A DNA stretch of 64,000 nt. Origin: JANPPS01 sp964242575. Lineage in GTDB: Bacteria > Pseudomonadota > Alphaproteobacteria > Acetobacterales > Acetobacteraceae. This document shows positions 47,947 to 57,102 of the stretch, piece by piece. Position 1 is the stretch's first letter, and the number at the start of each line of letters is the position of its first letter. A program made the position numbers and the translations under genes. Location of the stretch: NCBI GenBank assembly GCA_964242575.1, contig CAXTCN010000007.1, forward strand, positions 1 through 64,000, read 5' to 3'. The notes beneath the pieces were generated by a model. It was not told where the DNA came from. It saw only the letters and a list, made by a program, of their open reading frames with translations, and made no database searches.

Positions 47947-49410
47947 GTGAACAAAGCGCTCGACATCAAAATCACGGACATGAAGGAGCGCTACACCTCC
48001 GGCGTCCTCAAGTATCGGCAGATGGGCTACTGGGAGCCAGACTACGTCCCCAAGGACACCGACATCCTGGCGGTATTCCGCCTGACACCGCAGGACGGCG
48101 TTGACCCGGAAGAAGCCGCCGCCGCCGTCGCCGGCGAAAGCTCCACCGCGACGTGGACCGTGGTGTGGACCGACCGGCTGACCGACAGCGAGTACTACCG
48201 CGCCAAGGCGTACAAGGTGGAGCCGGTGCCGGGCAACCCGGAGCAGTTCTTCGCCTACATTGCCTATGACCTCGACCTGTTCGAGGAAGGGTCCATTTCC
48301 AACCTCACCGCGTCCATTATCGGCAACGTGTTCGGCTTCAAGCCGCTGAAGGCGTTGCGGCTTGAGGACATGCGCATCCCCGCGCACTACCTCAAGACGT
48401 TCCAGGGTCCGGCGACCGGCATCGTAGTCGAGCGCGAGCGCATGAACGTCTATGGCCGCCCGTTGCTGGGCGCCACCATGAAGCCGAAGCTCGGGCTGTC
48501 CGGCCGCAACTATGGCCGCGTGGTGTACGAGGCGCTGAAGGGCGGCCTCGACTTCACCAAGGACGACGAGAACATCAACTCGCAGCCGTTCATGCACTGG
48601 CGGGACCGCTACCTGTACTGCATGGAGGGCGTGAGCAAGGCGCAGGCCGAGACCGGCGAGATCAAGGGCACCTACCTCAACGTCACCGCCGGCACCATGG
48701 AGGACATGTACGAACGCGCTGAGTTCGCCAAGGAGCTTGGCTCCGTCATCGTTATGATCGACCTCGTGATCGGCTACACCGCCATCCAGTCCATGGCCAA
48801 GTGGGCGCGCCGCAACGACATGATCCTGCACCTGCACCGGGCCGGGCACTCGACCTACACGCGGCAAAAGAACCACGGCGTTTCGTTCCGCGTGATCGCC
48901 AAGTGGATGCGCATGGCGGGCGTCGATCACATCCATGCCGGCACCGTGGTCGGCAAGCTGGAGGGCGACCCGAACGTGGTGCGCGGCATCTATGACACCT
49001 GCCGCGAGACCTACGTCCCCGCCAACCCGATGCACGGCATATTCTTCGACCAACCCTGGGCCAGCCTGAAAAAGATGATGCCGGTCGCGTCGGGCGGCAT
49101 CCACGCCGGGCAGATGCACCAGTTGCTGCATTATTTGCAGGACGACGTGGTGTTGCAGTTTGGCGGCGGCACCATCGGCCACCCAATGGGCATCCAGGCC
49201 GGCGCCATCGCCAACCGCGTGGCCTTGGAGTGCATGGTCAAGGCGCGCAACGAGGGCAAGGATATTTGGAACGAGGGGCCGGAAATCCTCACCGCTGCTG
49301 CCCGCTGGTGCCAGCCGCTGCGCGCCGCTTTGGACACCTGGAAGGACGTGACGTTCAATTACGCGTCGACTGACAGCGTCGACGTGCTCCCCACCCCGAC
49401 CGCGTCCTGA
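47947..49410 (+). CDS. cbbL: RuBisCO large subunit, form IC (red type)
   Basis: The protein is 487 residues from a GTG at 47947, with AGGGG seven bases upstream. All catalytic features are present: K179 in A-T-M-K-P-K, the carbamylated K205 with D207 and E208 in D-F-T-K-D-D-E, and loop 6 G-T-V-V-G-K-L-E-G-D. N-terminal sequence and neighbours (CbbS with a red-type C-terminus, CbbX) identify the red-type form IC of proteobacteria. It fixes CO2 onto ribulose 1,5-bisphosphate as part of an L8S8 enzyme. First gene of the operon. Confidence 0.97.
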   Translation: MNKALDIKITDMKERYTSGVLKYRQMGYWEPDYVPKDTDILAVFRLTPQDGVDPEEAAAAVAGESSTATWTVVWTDRLTDSEYYRAKAYKVEPVPGNPEQFFAYIAYDLDLFEEGSISNLTASIIGNVFGFKPLKALRLEDMRIPAHYLKTFQGPATGIVVERERMNVYGRPLLGATMKPKLGLSGRNYGRVVYEALKGGLDFTKDDENINSQPFMHWRDRYLYCMEGVSKAQAETGEIKGTYLNVTAGTMEDMYERAEFAKELGSVIVMIDLVIGYTAIQSMAKWARRNDMILHLHRAGHSTYTRQKNHGVSFRVIAKWMRMAGVDHIHAGTVVGKLEGDPNVVRGIYDTCRETYVPANPMHGIFFDQPWASLKKMMPVASGGIHAGQMHQLLHYLQDDVVLQFGGGTIGHPMGIQAGAIANRVALECMVKARNEGKDIWNEGPEILTAAARWCQPLRAALDTWKDVTFNYASTDSVDVLPTPTAS

Positions 49411-49423
49411 AGGAGCCCGCGCC

Positions 49424-49852
49424 ATGAAAATCACCCAGGGCCAGTTCTCCTTCCTGCCGGACCTTACGGACGAGGAGATCAGCAAGCAGATCGAGTATGC
49501 GCTCAACAACGGCTGGTCGCTCGCAGTCGAGCACACCAACGACCCGCATCCGCGCAACTATTACTGGTCGATGTGGGGCACCCCCATGTTCGACCTGAAG
49601 GACCCGGCCGGCGTCATGCTTGAGGTGAACGCCTGCCGCGAGGCCCATCCGAACCACTACATCAAGGTCCTGGCGTTCGACAGCAACAAGGGTTTCGAGT
49701 CGATCCGGATGTTCTTCATGGTGCAGCGCCCGGCGGTCGAGCCTGGGTTCGAGCTGATCCGTGCCGAGGGACCCGGCCGCCAGATGCGCTACACCCTCCG
49801 CAGCTACGCGACTGGGGTGCCGCCCGAGCAGCGTTACCAGCAAGCGCCATGA
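49424..49852 (+). CDS. cbbS: RuBisCO small subunit, red type
   Basis: The 142-residue protein begins M-K-I-T-Q-G-Q-F-S-F-L-P-D-L and has Y-Y-W-S-M-W-G-T-P, the standard small-subunit core. It carries the longer C-terminus (about 30 residues after M-V-Q-R-P) that forms an extra hairpin in red-type enzymes. It is 13 bp after cbbL and its stop overlaps rpe (ATGA). Confidence 0.97.
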   Translation: MKITQGQFSFLPDLTDEEISKQIEYALNNGWSLAVEHTNDPHPRNYYWSMWGTPMFDLKDPAGVMLEVNACREAHPNHYIKVLAFDSNKGFESIRMFFMVQRPAVEPGFELIRAEGPGRQMRYTLRSYATGVPPEQRYQQAP

Positions 49853-50547
49853 AAATCGCCCCCAGCATATTGTCGGCCGACTTCGCCCGTCTGGGCGAAG
49901 AGGTCCGGCATCTCGAAGCGGCCGGGGTCGACCTGATCCACTTCGACGTGATGGACAATCATTATGTGCCTAACCTCACCATCGGGCCGCTGATCTGCGA
50001 GGCGTTGCGCCCGGTGGCGACGGTGCCGATTGATGTGCACATCATGGCGTCCCCGGTGGATGAGTTGGCACTAATGTTCGCCCGCGCCGGGGCGGCCATC
50101 ATCACGGTTCACCCGGAGGCGACCCTGCACCTGGACCGGACACTCGCTTTGATCCGTGACCAGGGCTGCCAAGCCGGCGTGGCGCTCAACCCGGGCACGC
50201 CGCTCAACTGGCTGGACGACGTGATGGACCGGCTCGACTTGATCTTAGTAATGTCGGTGAACCCCGGCTTCGGCGGCCAGGCGTTCATCCCGCGTGCGCT
50301 GGACAAGATCGCCGCGGTGCGCAGCCGTATCGACGCGCATGTCCAAAGTGGCGGACAGCCGATTGCCCTGGAGGTGGATGGCGGCGTCAAGGTCAGCAAC
50401 GTCCGTTCGGTGGCGGACGCCGGGGCGGACATCTTCGTCGCGGGATCGGCCATTTTCGGAGCGCGGGGCGAGGACGGCGGCTACCGCGACATCATGCAGG
50501 CGTTCCGGCAGGAGCTTGCGCCACGGCAACAGGAGCGCGCGGCATGA
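49849..50547 (+). CDS. rpe: Ribulose-phosphate 3-epimerase
   Basis: The 232-residue TIM barrel has S-I-L-S-A-D-F-A-R-L at the start, H-F-D-V-M-D-N-H-Y-V-P-N (metal His and Asp), H-I-M, V-N-P-G-F-G-G-Q and E-V-D-G-G-V. It interconverts xylulose 5-phosphate and ribulose 5-phosphate, regenerating the RuBisCO substrate. It is embedded between cbbS and cbbX with overlapping start and stop codons on both sides. Confidence 0.95.
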   Translation: MKIAPSILSADFARLGEEVRHLEAAGVDLIHFDVMDNHYVPNLTIGPLICEALRPVATVPIDVHIMASPVDELALMFARAGAAIITVHPEATLHLDRTLALIRDQGCQAGVALNPGTPLNWLDDVMDRLDLILVMSVNPGFGGQAFIPRALDKIAAVRSRIDAHVQSGGQPIALEVDGGVKVSNVRSVADAGADIFVAGSAIFGARGEDGGYRDIMQAFRQELAPRQQERAA

Positions 50548-51437
50548 ACGTCGCCTTTACCGAGGACCGCGTTGATCTGGCGGCGCTGTATGCCGAGACC
50601 AACATCGCCGAGACGCTTGGCTCGTTGGACAATGACCTGATTGGCTTGAAGCCGGTCAAGACGCGCATCCGCGAGGTGGCCGCCCTGTTGCTGGTGGAGG
50701 CAGCGCGGCGCGGCATGGGCATCCAGGCCGACCCGCCGTCGCTGCACATGAGCTTCACCGGCAACCCTGGCACCGGCAAGACCACCGTGGCCCGTCGCAT
50801 GGCGGATGTGCTGTATCGGCTCAAGTATATCCGTCGCAACCATGTGGTCACGGTGTCGCGGGACGACCTCGTGGGCCAGTATATCGGCCACACCGCGCCC
50901 AAGACCAAGGAAATTCTTAAGAAAGCGATGGGCGGCGTGCTGTTCATCGATGAGGCTTACTATCTCTACCGCCCGGAGAACGAGCGCGACTACGGCCAGG
51001 AGGCGATTGAAATCCTGCTGCAGATGATGGAGGACAATCGCGATGACCTCGTGGTGATCCTCGCCGGCTACAAGGACCGTATGGACACGTTCTTCCGCAG
51101 CAACCCCGGCATGGCGTCGCGCATCGCCCATCATATCGACTTCCCGGACTACCAGGCGGACGAGCTGTTCTCCATTGCCGAGATCATGGCGCACGGCATG
51201 CACTACCGGTTCGACGCCAGCGGCGAGGCGGCGTTGCGCGAATACATCACGCTCCGTATGCAGCAGCCGCGGTTCTCCAACGCGCGCTCCATCCGCAACG
51301 GCCTCGACCGCGCCCGGCTGCGCATGGCCAACCGGCTATTCGCCGAACGCGAGCGGCCACTGACGCGCGTCGAGCTTGAAACCATCACAGCCGACGACAT
51401 CAGGGCCAGCCGGGTCTTTACCGAACAACACGGCTGA
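50544..51437 (+). CDS. cbbX: RuBisCO activase CbbX
   Basis: The 297-residue AAA+ protein has Walker A G-N-P-G-T-G-K-T (73-80), the pore-loop region Y-I-G-H-T-A, Walker B L-F-I-D-E-A-Y-Y (133-140) and N-P-G-M-A-S-R with the arginine finger. CbbX hexamers pull the extended C-terminus of red-type CbbL to release inhibitory sugar phosphates. Overlaps rpe by 4 bp. Confidence 0.96.
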   Translation: MNVAFTEDRVDLAALYAETNIAETLGSLDNDLIGLKPVKTRIREVAALLLVEAARRGMGIQADPPSLHMSFTGNPGTGKTTVARRMADVLYRLKYIRRNHVVTVSRDDLVGQYIGHTAPKTKEILKKAMGGVLFIDEAYYLYRPENERDYGQEAIEILLQMMEDNRDDLVVILAGYKDRMDTFFRSNPGMASRIAHHIDFPDYQADELFSIAEIMAHGMHYRFDASGEAALREYITLRMQQPRFSNARSIRNGLDRARLRMANRLFAERERPLTRVELETITADDIRASRVFTEQHG

Positions 51438-51459
51438 ATGCCGGCCAGGGAGGCTAACA

Positions 51460-52536
51460 TTGCCGTACCGCCGTACGACGTTGGCGAAGTTCATCATCGA
51501 GGACCAGCGCCGGACCGCCAATCCGCAGCCGGACCTCACGTCGCTGCTGAACGACGTCCAGACCGCTTGCAAGCTGATCGCCGTGGCCGCGTCACGTGGG
51601 GCGCTGGAGGCGGCCGATGCAAGCTCCACGCGCACCAACTCGGCGGGCGACCAACAGAAACCCCTCGATGTGGTCGCGGACCGGATCATGGTCGCCACGT
51701 GCGAGTGGGGCGGGCAGCTCGCAGGCATGGTGTCCGAGGAGATGGACGAGCCGTACCAAATCCCGGCGCTGTACCCGCGTGGACGCTACCTGTTGGTGTT
51801 CGACCCGCTGGACGGGTCCTCCAACATCGACGTGAACGTGCCGGTCGGCACGATCTTCTCCGTGCTGCGCTGCCCGCCCGGCGTGGAGCAGCCGACCACG
51901 GCGGACTTCCTGCAGCCCGGCACCGCCCAGGTCGCGGCCGGCTACGCCATCTATGGCCCGGTCGCCATGATGGTCATCACCCTTGGCGCCGGAGTGCATG
52001 GCTTTACGCTGGACCGCGAGATCGGCGCATTCACCCTCACCCACCCCGACATGAGCATCCCGCCAGCCACGCGGGAGTTCGCCGTCAACGCGTCGAACCA
52101 GCGGTTTTGGGACCCACCGGTACGCCGCTACGTCGAGGAGTGCATCGAGGGCGCCGCCGGGCCGCGCGGCGTCGATTTCAACATGCGCTGGATCGCGTCG
52201 ATGGTGGCGGAGGTGCACCGTATCCTAGTGCGCGGCGGCCTGTTCATGTATCCGCGCGACAGCAAGGACGCTGGAAAGCCCGGCCGCCTGCGCCTGATGT
52301 ATGAGGCGAACCCGATGGCGATGATCGTGGAACAGGCCGGCGGCGCCGCGTCCACCGGGCGCGAACGCTTGCTGGAGGTGCAGCCGACCGCGATCCACCA
52401 GCGCGTCCCGGTCATTCTAGGTTCGCGGGACGAGGTGGAACGGCTGGTGCGCTACCATGCCGAGCATGACTCCGGCGAGGAGACCACATTCGCCACGCCG
52501 CTGTTCAACGCGCGCAGCCTGTTCCGCACCGCCTGA
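51460..52536 (+). CDS. fbp: Class I fructose-1,6-bisphosphatase
   Basis: The protein is 358 residues from a TTG at 51460, which follows GGGAGG at good spacing; no ATG fits before the conserved N-terminus (R-R-T-T-L-A-K-F-I). The metal-binding signature V-F-D-P-L-D-G-S-S-N-I-D is present near residue 120, along with a sugar-phosphate region R-L-R-L-M-Y-E-A-N-P-M near 275. In Calvin operons the enzyme (CbbF) may also act on sedoheptulose bisphosphate. Located 22 bp after cbbX. Confidence 0.93.
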   Translation: MPYRRTTLAKFIIEDQRRTANPQPDLTSLLNDVQTACKLIAVAASRGALEAADASSTRTNSAGDQQKPLDVVADRIMVATCEWGGQLAGMVSEEMDEPYQIPALYPRGRYLLVFDPLDGSSNIDVNVPVGTIFSVLRCPPGVEQPTTADFLQPGTAQVAAGYAIYGPVAMMVITLGAGVHGFTLDREIGAFTLTHPDMSIPPATREFAVNASNQRFWDPPVRRYVEECIEGAAGPRGVDFNMRWIASMVAEVHRILVRGGLFMYPRDSKDAGKPGRLRLMYEANPMAMIVEQAGGAASTGRERLLEVQPTAIHQRVPVILGSRDEVERLVRYHAEHDSGEETTFATPLFNARSLFRTA

Positions 52537-52549
52537 CCAAGGACCACCG

Positions 52550-53425
52550 ATGTCGATCAAGCATCCGGTCATCGCGATCACCGGCTCGTCCGGCGCGGGC
52601 ACCACGACCGTCACCACCACGTTCGAGCAGATTTTCCGCCGCGAGGGCGTGCGCGCCGCCATCATCGAGGGTGACAGCTTCCACCGGTATGACCGCAAGG
52701 AAATGCGCAAGCTGATCGAGGAGGCCAACGCGAGTGGGCAAAACCACGTCAGCCACTTCGGCCCTGAGGCCAACCTGTTTGCGGAGCTGGAGGCGTTGTT
52801 CCGCACTTACGGCGACATCGGGTCCGGCAAGGCGCGCAAGTACCTGCACAACGACGACGAGGCCGCGCCATACAACCAGCCGCCCGGCACGTTCACCCCT
52901 TGGGACGACCTGCCCGGCGACACCGACCTGCTGTTCTACGAGGGCCTGCACGGCGGCGTGGTGCACGGCAACATCAATATCGCCAAGCACGCCGACCTGC
53001 TGATCGGTGTCGTGCCGATCATAAATGTCGAGTGGATACAAAAACTGCACCGCGACAAGAAGACACGCGGCTACTCGCACGAGGCGGTCGTTGACACCAT
53101 CCTCCGCCGGATGCCGGACTACGTGAACTATATTTGCCCGCAGTTCTCGGAAACGCACGTGAACTTCCAGCGCGTGCCAACGGTGGACACCAGCAACCCG
53201 TTCATCGCCCGCGACGTGCCCAGCGCCGACGAGAGCATGCTGGTGATCCGTTTCCGCAACCCGAAGGGCATCGACATGCCCTATTTGCTGTCGATGCTGG
53301 CGGACAGTTTCATGTCCCGCGCCAACACAATCGTTTGCCCCGGCAGCAAGATGCCGCTGGCGATGCAGCTCATTTTCACCCCGATGATCCTGCAACTCCT
53401 GGACCGCAAGAAGCGCGCTCTCTGA
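52550..53425 (+). CDS. prk: Phosphoribulokinase
   Basis: The protein is 291 residues from the ATG at 52550. Walker A G-S-S-G-A-G-T-T lies at 12-19, followed by E-G-D-S-F-H-R-Y and the later F-Y-E-G-L-H-G-G, all typical of the bacterial (class I) enzyme. It phosphorylates ribulose 5-phosphate to the RuBisCO substrate. Gap to fbp 13 bp, to the aldolase 13 bp. Confidence 0.96.
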   Translation: MSIKHPVIAITGSSGAGTTTVTTTFEQIFRREGVRAAIIEGDSFHRYDRKEMRKLIEEANASGQNHVSHFGPEANLFAELEALFRTYGDIGSGKARKYLHNDDEAAPYNQPPGTFTPWDDLPGDTDLLFYEGLHGGVVHGNINIAKHADLLIGVVPIINVEWIQKLHRDKKTRGYSHEAVVDTILRRMPDYVNYICPQFSETHVNFQRVPTVDTSNPFIARDVPSADESMLVIRFRNPKGIDMPYLLSMLADSFMSRANTIVCPGSKMPLAMQLIFTPMILQLLDRKKRAL

Positions 53426-53438
53426 TAAGGACCGACCT

Positions 53439-54503
53439 ATGGCACTCGTCTCGATGCGGCAGTTGCTGGACCACGCGGCGGAGCATGGCTACGGCATCCC
53501 AGCCTTCAACGTGAACAACATGGAACAGGTCCAGGCAATCATGCAGGCCGCGCATGATTGCGACAGCCCGGTGATCCTGCAGGGTTCCGCTGGCGCGCGG
53601 AAGTATGCCGGGGAGCCGTTCCTGCGCCACCTGTTGGAAGCCGCGGTCGAGACCTGGCCGCACATCCCGGTGGTGATGCACCAGGACCATGGCGGCAGCC
53701 CAGCGGTGTGCCAGCGCTCCATCCGCTCCGGGTTCACTAGCGTCATGATGGACGGCAGCCTGCGCGAGGACATGAAGACCCCAGCGCCGTACGACTACAA
53801 CGTCGACACCACGCGCCGGGTGGTGGAGATGGCGCACGCGGTCGGCGTGTCGGTCGAAGGGGAGCTGGGCGTGCTCGGCTCGTTGGAAACAGGAGAGGCC
53901 GGCGAGGAAGATGGCTCCGGCGCCGAGGGCAAGCTGTCGCACGACCAGTTGCTGACCGACCCGGAACAGGCGGCCGACTTCGTGCGGGAAACCGGCGTGG
54001 ACGCGCTCGCCATCGCCATCGGCACCAGCCATGGGGCCTACAAGTTCTCGCGCAAGCCGACCGGGGATATCCTGGCAATCGACCGCATCCGCGCCATCCA
54101 TGCGCGCATTCCGGGCACGCACCTGGTGATGCACGGCTCGTCCTCGGTGCCGCAGGAGTGGCTGGACGTGATCCGCCAGCACGGCGGGCAGATCAAGGAG
54201 ACCTACGGCGTGCCGGTCGAGGAAATCCAGGAGGGCATCCGGCACGGCGTGCGCAAGGTCAACATCGACACCGACGTGCGGCTGGCGATGACCGGGGCAA
54301 TGCGCAAGCTGATGGCGGAGAAGCCGGAGGAGTTCGATCCGCGCAAGTTCTTTGCCGCCGCGGTGGCAGCGGTCCGCACGCTATGCCTGGCCCGGTTCGA
54401 GGCATTCGGCTGCGCGGGGCAAGCCAGTAGAATAAAGCCGGTGCCGCTTGACCGCATGTCCGAGCTGTATGCCAAGGGCGAGCTCAACCCAGTCGTGCAC
54501 TGA
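53439..54503 (+). CDS. fba: Class II fructose-bisphosphate aldolase
   Basis: The 354-residue protein has zinc-site elements V-M-H-Q-D-H-G-G (H81, D83, H84), G-T-S-H-G-A-Y-K-F and L-V-M-H-G-S-S-S. It is a Calvin-type (CbbA) aldolase joining triose phosphates. It ends the operon, and its last 20 bp overlap the convergent kinase gene. No transketolase gene is present in the window, so one must lie elsewhere. Confidence 0.95.
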   Translation: MALVSMRQLLDHAAEHGYGIPAFNVNNMEQVQAIMQAAHDCDSPVILQGSAGARKYAGEPFLRHLLEAAVETWPHIPVVMHQDHGGSPAVCQRSIRSGFTSVMMDGSLREDMKTPAPYDYNVDTTRRVVEMAHAVGVSVEGELGVLGSLETGEAGEEDGSGAEGKLSHDQLLTDPEQAADFVRETGVDALAIAIGTSHGAYKFSRKPTGDILAIDRIRAIHARIPGTHLVMHGSSSVPQEWLDVIRQHGGQIKETYGVPVEEIQEGIRHGVRKVNIDTDVRLAMTGAMRKLMAEKPEEFDPRKFFAAAVAAVRTLCLARFEAFGCAGQASRIKPVPLDRMSELYAKGELNPVVH

Positions 54504-55635
54504 GCGCGCGCCGGGCCAAGATGGCGGCGCCCTGCGCGGCGCTGGACGCAACGCTCAGCACCGGGACGCCCAGGATGCGCGCGCGCATCGCGGTCCAGGC
54601 CGGGTTCGCGCTGCCGCCGCCGAGCGACAGCACCCGAGTGGGCGGTGGTGCGCCCAACTCCTGCAAGCGCCGGTATCCCAGCGCCTCGATCCGGGCGATG
54701 CCTTCCAGCAGCCCATGCAGGAATCGCGCATCATCAGCCGGGCGAGGCAGCATCCGCGGCATCAAGGCCGGGTCATTGTGCGGAAAGCGTTCGCCGGGGC
54801 GCGGCAGTGGGTAGTACTCGAGGCCGCTGTCGTGCATGGGGTCGATCCGGTGCGACAGCTCGGCGATCCGGTTCGGCGCGAAGAACTGCGCCAGCACTGC
54901 GCCTCCGCTGTTGCTAGCCCCACCGGCGAGCCAGCGTCCCAGCAGGCGGTGGCTGTACACCCCGTACTGCGGCGCAAACACTGGCTGGCCGGACAGCAGC
55001 TTCAGCGTGAGCGTTGAGCCCAGCGCGGTGACGGCATCGCCGGGCTGGTCAGCGCCGGTGGACAGGAACGACGCGCAGCCATCCGTCGTCCCCACTGCCA
55101 CGACCGTGCCAGGCACCAAGCCGAACCGGCTGGCAACAGACAGCGTGACCAGGCCTAGCGCGGTCCCGGGTTCCAGCACGCGCGGCAACCGCTCGGAGGG
55201 CGTGATCCAGGCACGGCGAAGCGGGTCGTAGCCGGTTTTCAACGCGTTGTTCTCGTCCGTTGCGTCAAAACGGCCGCAGAGCTGGCCAGCGATCCAGTCC
55301 GCCTCGTGCAAAACGCGAAACAGTCCCGGGGTGCCCAGCAAGCCTATGGCCCGCACATGCGCGGGCACCGGGTCGTTGTAAAGCTGCAGCGGACCCAACG
55401 CGCTGCCGTCCGAAGCAACGGGCAACAGCGTGCCGGAGGTGCCGTCCACCGCCACCGCCTCGACCCCGGACAGGTCCGTGCGTTCCAGCACGCCCGCCAC
55501 GGCCGCCCAAAGTGCGGCAGGGTCACTCCGTTGCAGGGCAGCGAGGGACGCCTCACCGGTCGCCGTCGGACGCGTGTCGTCCAGGACGGCAGCGCGTACG
55601 CCCGAGGTGCCGAGGTCTATTCCAAGCGTTCGCAC
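54484..55635 (-). CDS. FGGY kinase, probably D-ribulokinase
   Basis: The 383-residue protein is shorter than typical xylulokinases (about 490). It starts G-I-D-L-G-T-S-G-V-R-A and contains V-D-G-T-S-G-T-L-L-P-V and L-Y-N-D-P, motifs shared with the D-ribulose kinases of cyanobacteria and plants, then G-T-T-D-G-C, L-G-S-T-L-T-L-K and L-G-G-G-S-A-N-P-A-W. It would phosphorylate a pentulose, feeding ribulose 5-phosphate into the neighbouring Calvin cycle. D-ribulose as substrate is inferred. It is followed on the same strand, upstream, by the phosphatase gene. Confidence 0.75.
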   Translation of the reverse strand: MRTLGIDLGTSGVRAAVLDDTRPTATGEASLAALQRSDPAALWAAVAGVLERTDLSGVEAVAVDGTSGTLLPVASDGSALGPLQLYNDPVPAHVRAIGLLGTPGLFRVLHEADWIAGQLCGRFDATDENNALKTGYDPLRRAWITPSERLPRVLEPGTALGLVTLSVASRFGLVPGTVVAVGTTDGCASFLSTGADQPGDAVTALGSTLTLKLLSGQPVFAPQYGVYSHRLLGRWLAGGASNSGGAVLAQFFAPNRIAELSHRIDPMHDSGLEYYPLPRPGERFPHNDPALMPRMLPRPADDARFLHGLLEGIARIEALGYRRLQELGAPPPTRVLSLGGGSANPAWTAMRARILGVPVLSVASSAAQGAAILARRALSARLG

Positions 55636-55653
55636 GCGGGCCGTGGCCCGGCG

Positions 55654-56322
55654 CTACGCGCCAGCCCGCACAGGTTGAGCCAATAGTGCTTCGCACATCC
55701 CGGGCAAGTCCGCGAAACCCTGGGCGACCGGGTTGCCAGCGGCCATGCTGAGCGGGCCATAGCCCCAGGCGGCGAAAATGCACGGGATGCCAGCGCCAGC
55801 GGCGGCGTGCACGTCGTTCTCGTGGTCGCCCACCATCACGGCGGCGTCCCGCGTCCCTCCGGCGGCGGCCAGGGTGGACAGCAGATGCGCCGGGTCGGGC
55901 TTGCGGGTCGGGAAGCTGTCGCCGCCGCCAATTGCCGCGAGCCACGGCGTAAGCTCCAGGGCGTCCAGCAGCGCGCGGGCAGCAGCCTCGGGCTTGTTGG
56001 TGCAGACGGCGAAGCGCCAACCCTCCGCCGCCATCGCCTGCAAGGCATCGACTGCGCCAGGAAACGGCCGGGTCTCTATGGCGGCATGGGCGGTGTAGTC
56101 CACCAGGAACTCGTCCAGCGCCGCCTGGTTGAACGCGGCGTCCCGGGCCGCAAACGCCTTCTCCAACAGCACGCGCGCACCGTTGCCCACCAGCCGCGTC
56201 ACCTCCCCCCGGTCCGCCAGCGGCAGCCTGCGCGGGCGCAGCGTGTTGTTCAATGCCGTGGTAAGGTCATTCACGGAGTCCACCAGCGTTCCGTCCAGGT
56301 CGAGGATCAGTGTCCGTTGCAT
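55654..56322 (-). CDS. gph: Phosphoglycolate phosphatase
   Basis: The protein is 222 residues from the ATG at 56322; a TTG four codons earlier is possible. HAD motifs: I-L-D-L-D-G-T-L-V-D-S, V-C-T-N-K, K-P-D-P and V-G-D-H-E-N-D. It removes 2-phosphoglycolate made by RuBisCO oxygenation (CbbZ) and starts photorespiratory salvage. Only 26 bp separate it from the divergent cbbY gene, so their promoters must overlap or lie within coding sequence. Confidence 0.9.
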   Translation of the reverse strand: MQRTLILDLDGTLVDSVNDLTTALNNTLRPRRLPLADRGEVTRLVGNGARVLLEKAFAARDAAFNQAALDEFLVDYTAHAAIETRPFPGAVDALQAMAAEGWRFAVCTNKPEAAARALLDALELTPWLAAIGGGDSFPTRKPDPAHLLSTLAAAGGTRDAAVMVGDHENDVHAAAGAGIPCIFAAWGYGPLSMAAGNPVAQGFADLPGMCEALLAQPVRAGA

Positions 56323-56348
56323 GCCCGCATCCAACTATTGAGGTCCGA

Positions 56349-57095
56349 ATGAGCCTTGCAGCCCTGGTGTTCGATGTCGATGGCACGCTCGCGGAAACCG
56401 AGGAGCTGCACCGGCGCGCCTTCAACGAGGCCTTCGCCGCCGCTGGGCTGGAGTGGCACTGGGACACGGCGCTGTATGCCCGGCTGCTGGACGTGACCGG
56501 CGGCAAGGAGCGGATCGCGCATTGGGTTACGGCCCATGGCGGCCAGCCCGCGCTGGACGCCGGCGCCATCCAACGCCTGCACGCGGACAAGACGGCGCGT
56601 TACACGGCGCTGGTCGCGGATGGCGCCGTGGCGCTGCGCCCGGGCGTGCAGCGGCTGCTGGACGAGGCATGGTCGGCCGGGTTGCCCGTGGCCATCGCGA
56701 CCACGACCAGCTTGCCGAACGTGGAGGCGCTGCTGGGCGCGGCGCTCGGCCCAAGCGCGCTGTCCCGCTTCGCCGTGATTGGCGCCGGCGACGTCGTGCC
56801 CGCAAAGAAGCCTGCGCCCGACATCTACCAGTGGGTGCTTGCCCGCTTGGCCCTGCCGCCGGAGCGCTGCATCGCGTTCGAGGACACGGTCAACGGCCTC
56901 CGTTCCGCCACTGACGCCGGCATCCCCACGGTGGTCACCACGAGCCTATACGGCGGCGAGCAGGGTTTCGACGACGCGCTGGCGGTGGTGGACCATCTTG
57001 GCGATGCTGGGTTGCCGTGCCGGGTGCTGCGCGGCCCGGCACTGCCTCAGCCAATGGTGGACCTGGACGGCCTCCGCGGCTGGCTCAACTCTTAA
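56349..57095 (+). CDS. cbbY: CbbY-type HAD phosphatase
   Basis: The protein is 248 residues from the ATG at 56349. HAD motifs F-D-V-D-G-T-L-A-E-T-E-E-L-H-R, A-T-T-T-S-L, K-K-P-A-P-D-I-Y and F-E-D-T-V-N-G are present; the E-x-H-R-x-A-F-N segment is characteristic of CbbY. The red-type enzyme dephosphorylates xylulose 1,5-bisphosphate, a misfire inhibitor of RuBisCO, which fits the CbbX and CbbL neighbours. Confidence 0.9.
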   Translation: MSLAALVFDVDGTLAETEELHRRAFNEAFAAAGLEWHWDTALYARLLDVTGGKERIAHWVTAHGGQPALDAGAIQRLHADKTARYTALVADGAVALRPGVQRLLDEAWSAGLPVAIATTTSLPNVEALLGAALGPSALSRFAVIGAGDVVPAKKPAPDIYQWVLARLALPPERCIAFEDTVNGLRSATDAGIPTVVTTSLYGGEQGFDDALAVVDHLGDAGLPCRVLRGPALPQPMVDLDGLRGWLNS

Positions 57096-57102
57096 GCAGC
57101 GC

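Noticed and set aside
47821..49557. Long minus-strand open frame (578 codons) across the RuBisCO genes
   Set aside because: It is antisense to cbbL and cbbS, whose catalytic motifs are intact. The frame is an effect of high-GC codon use and its translation has no recognisable domain.
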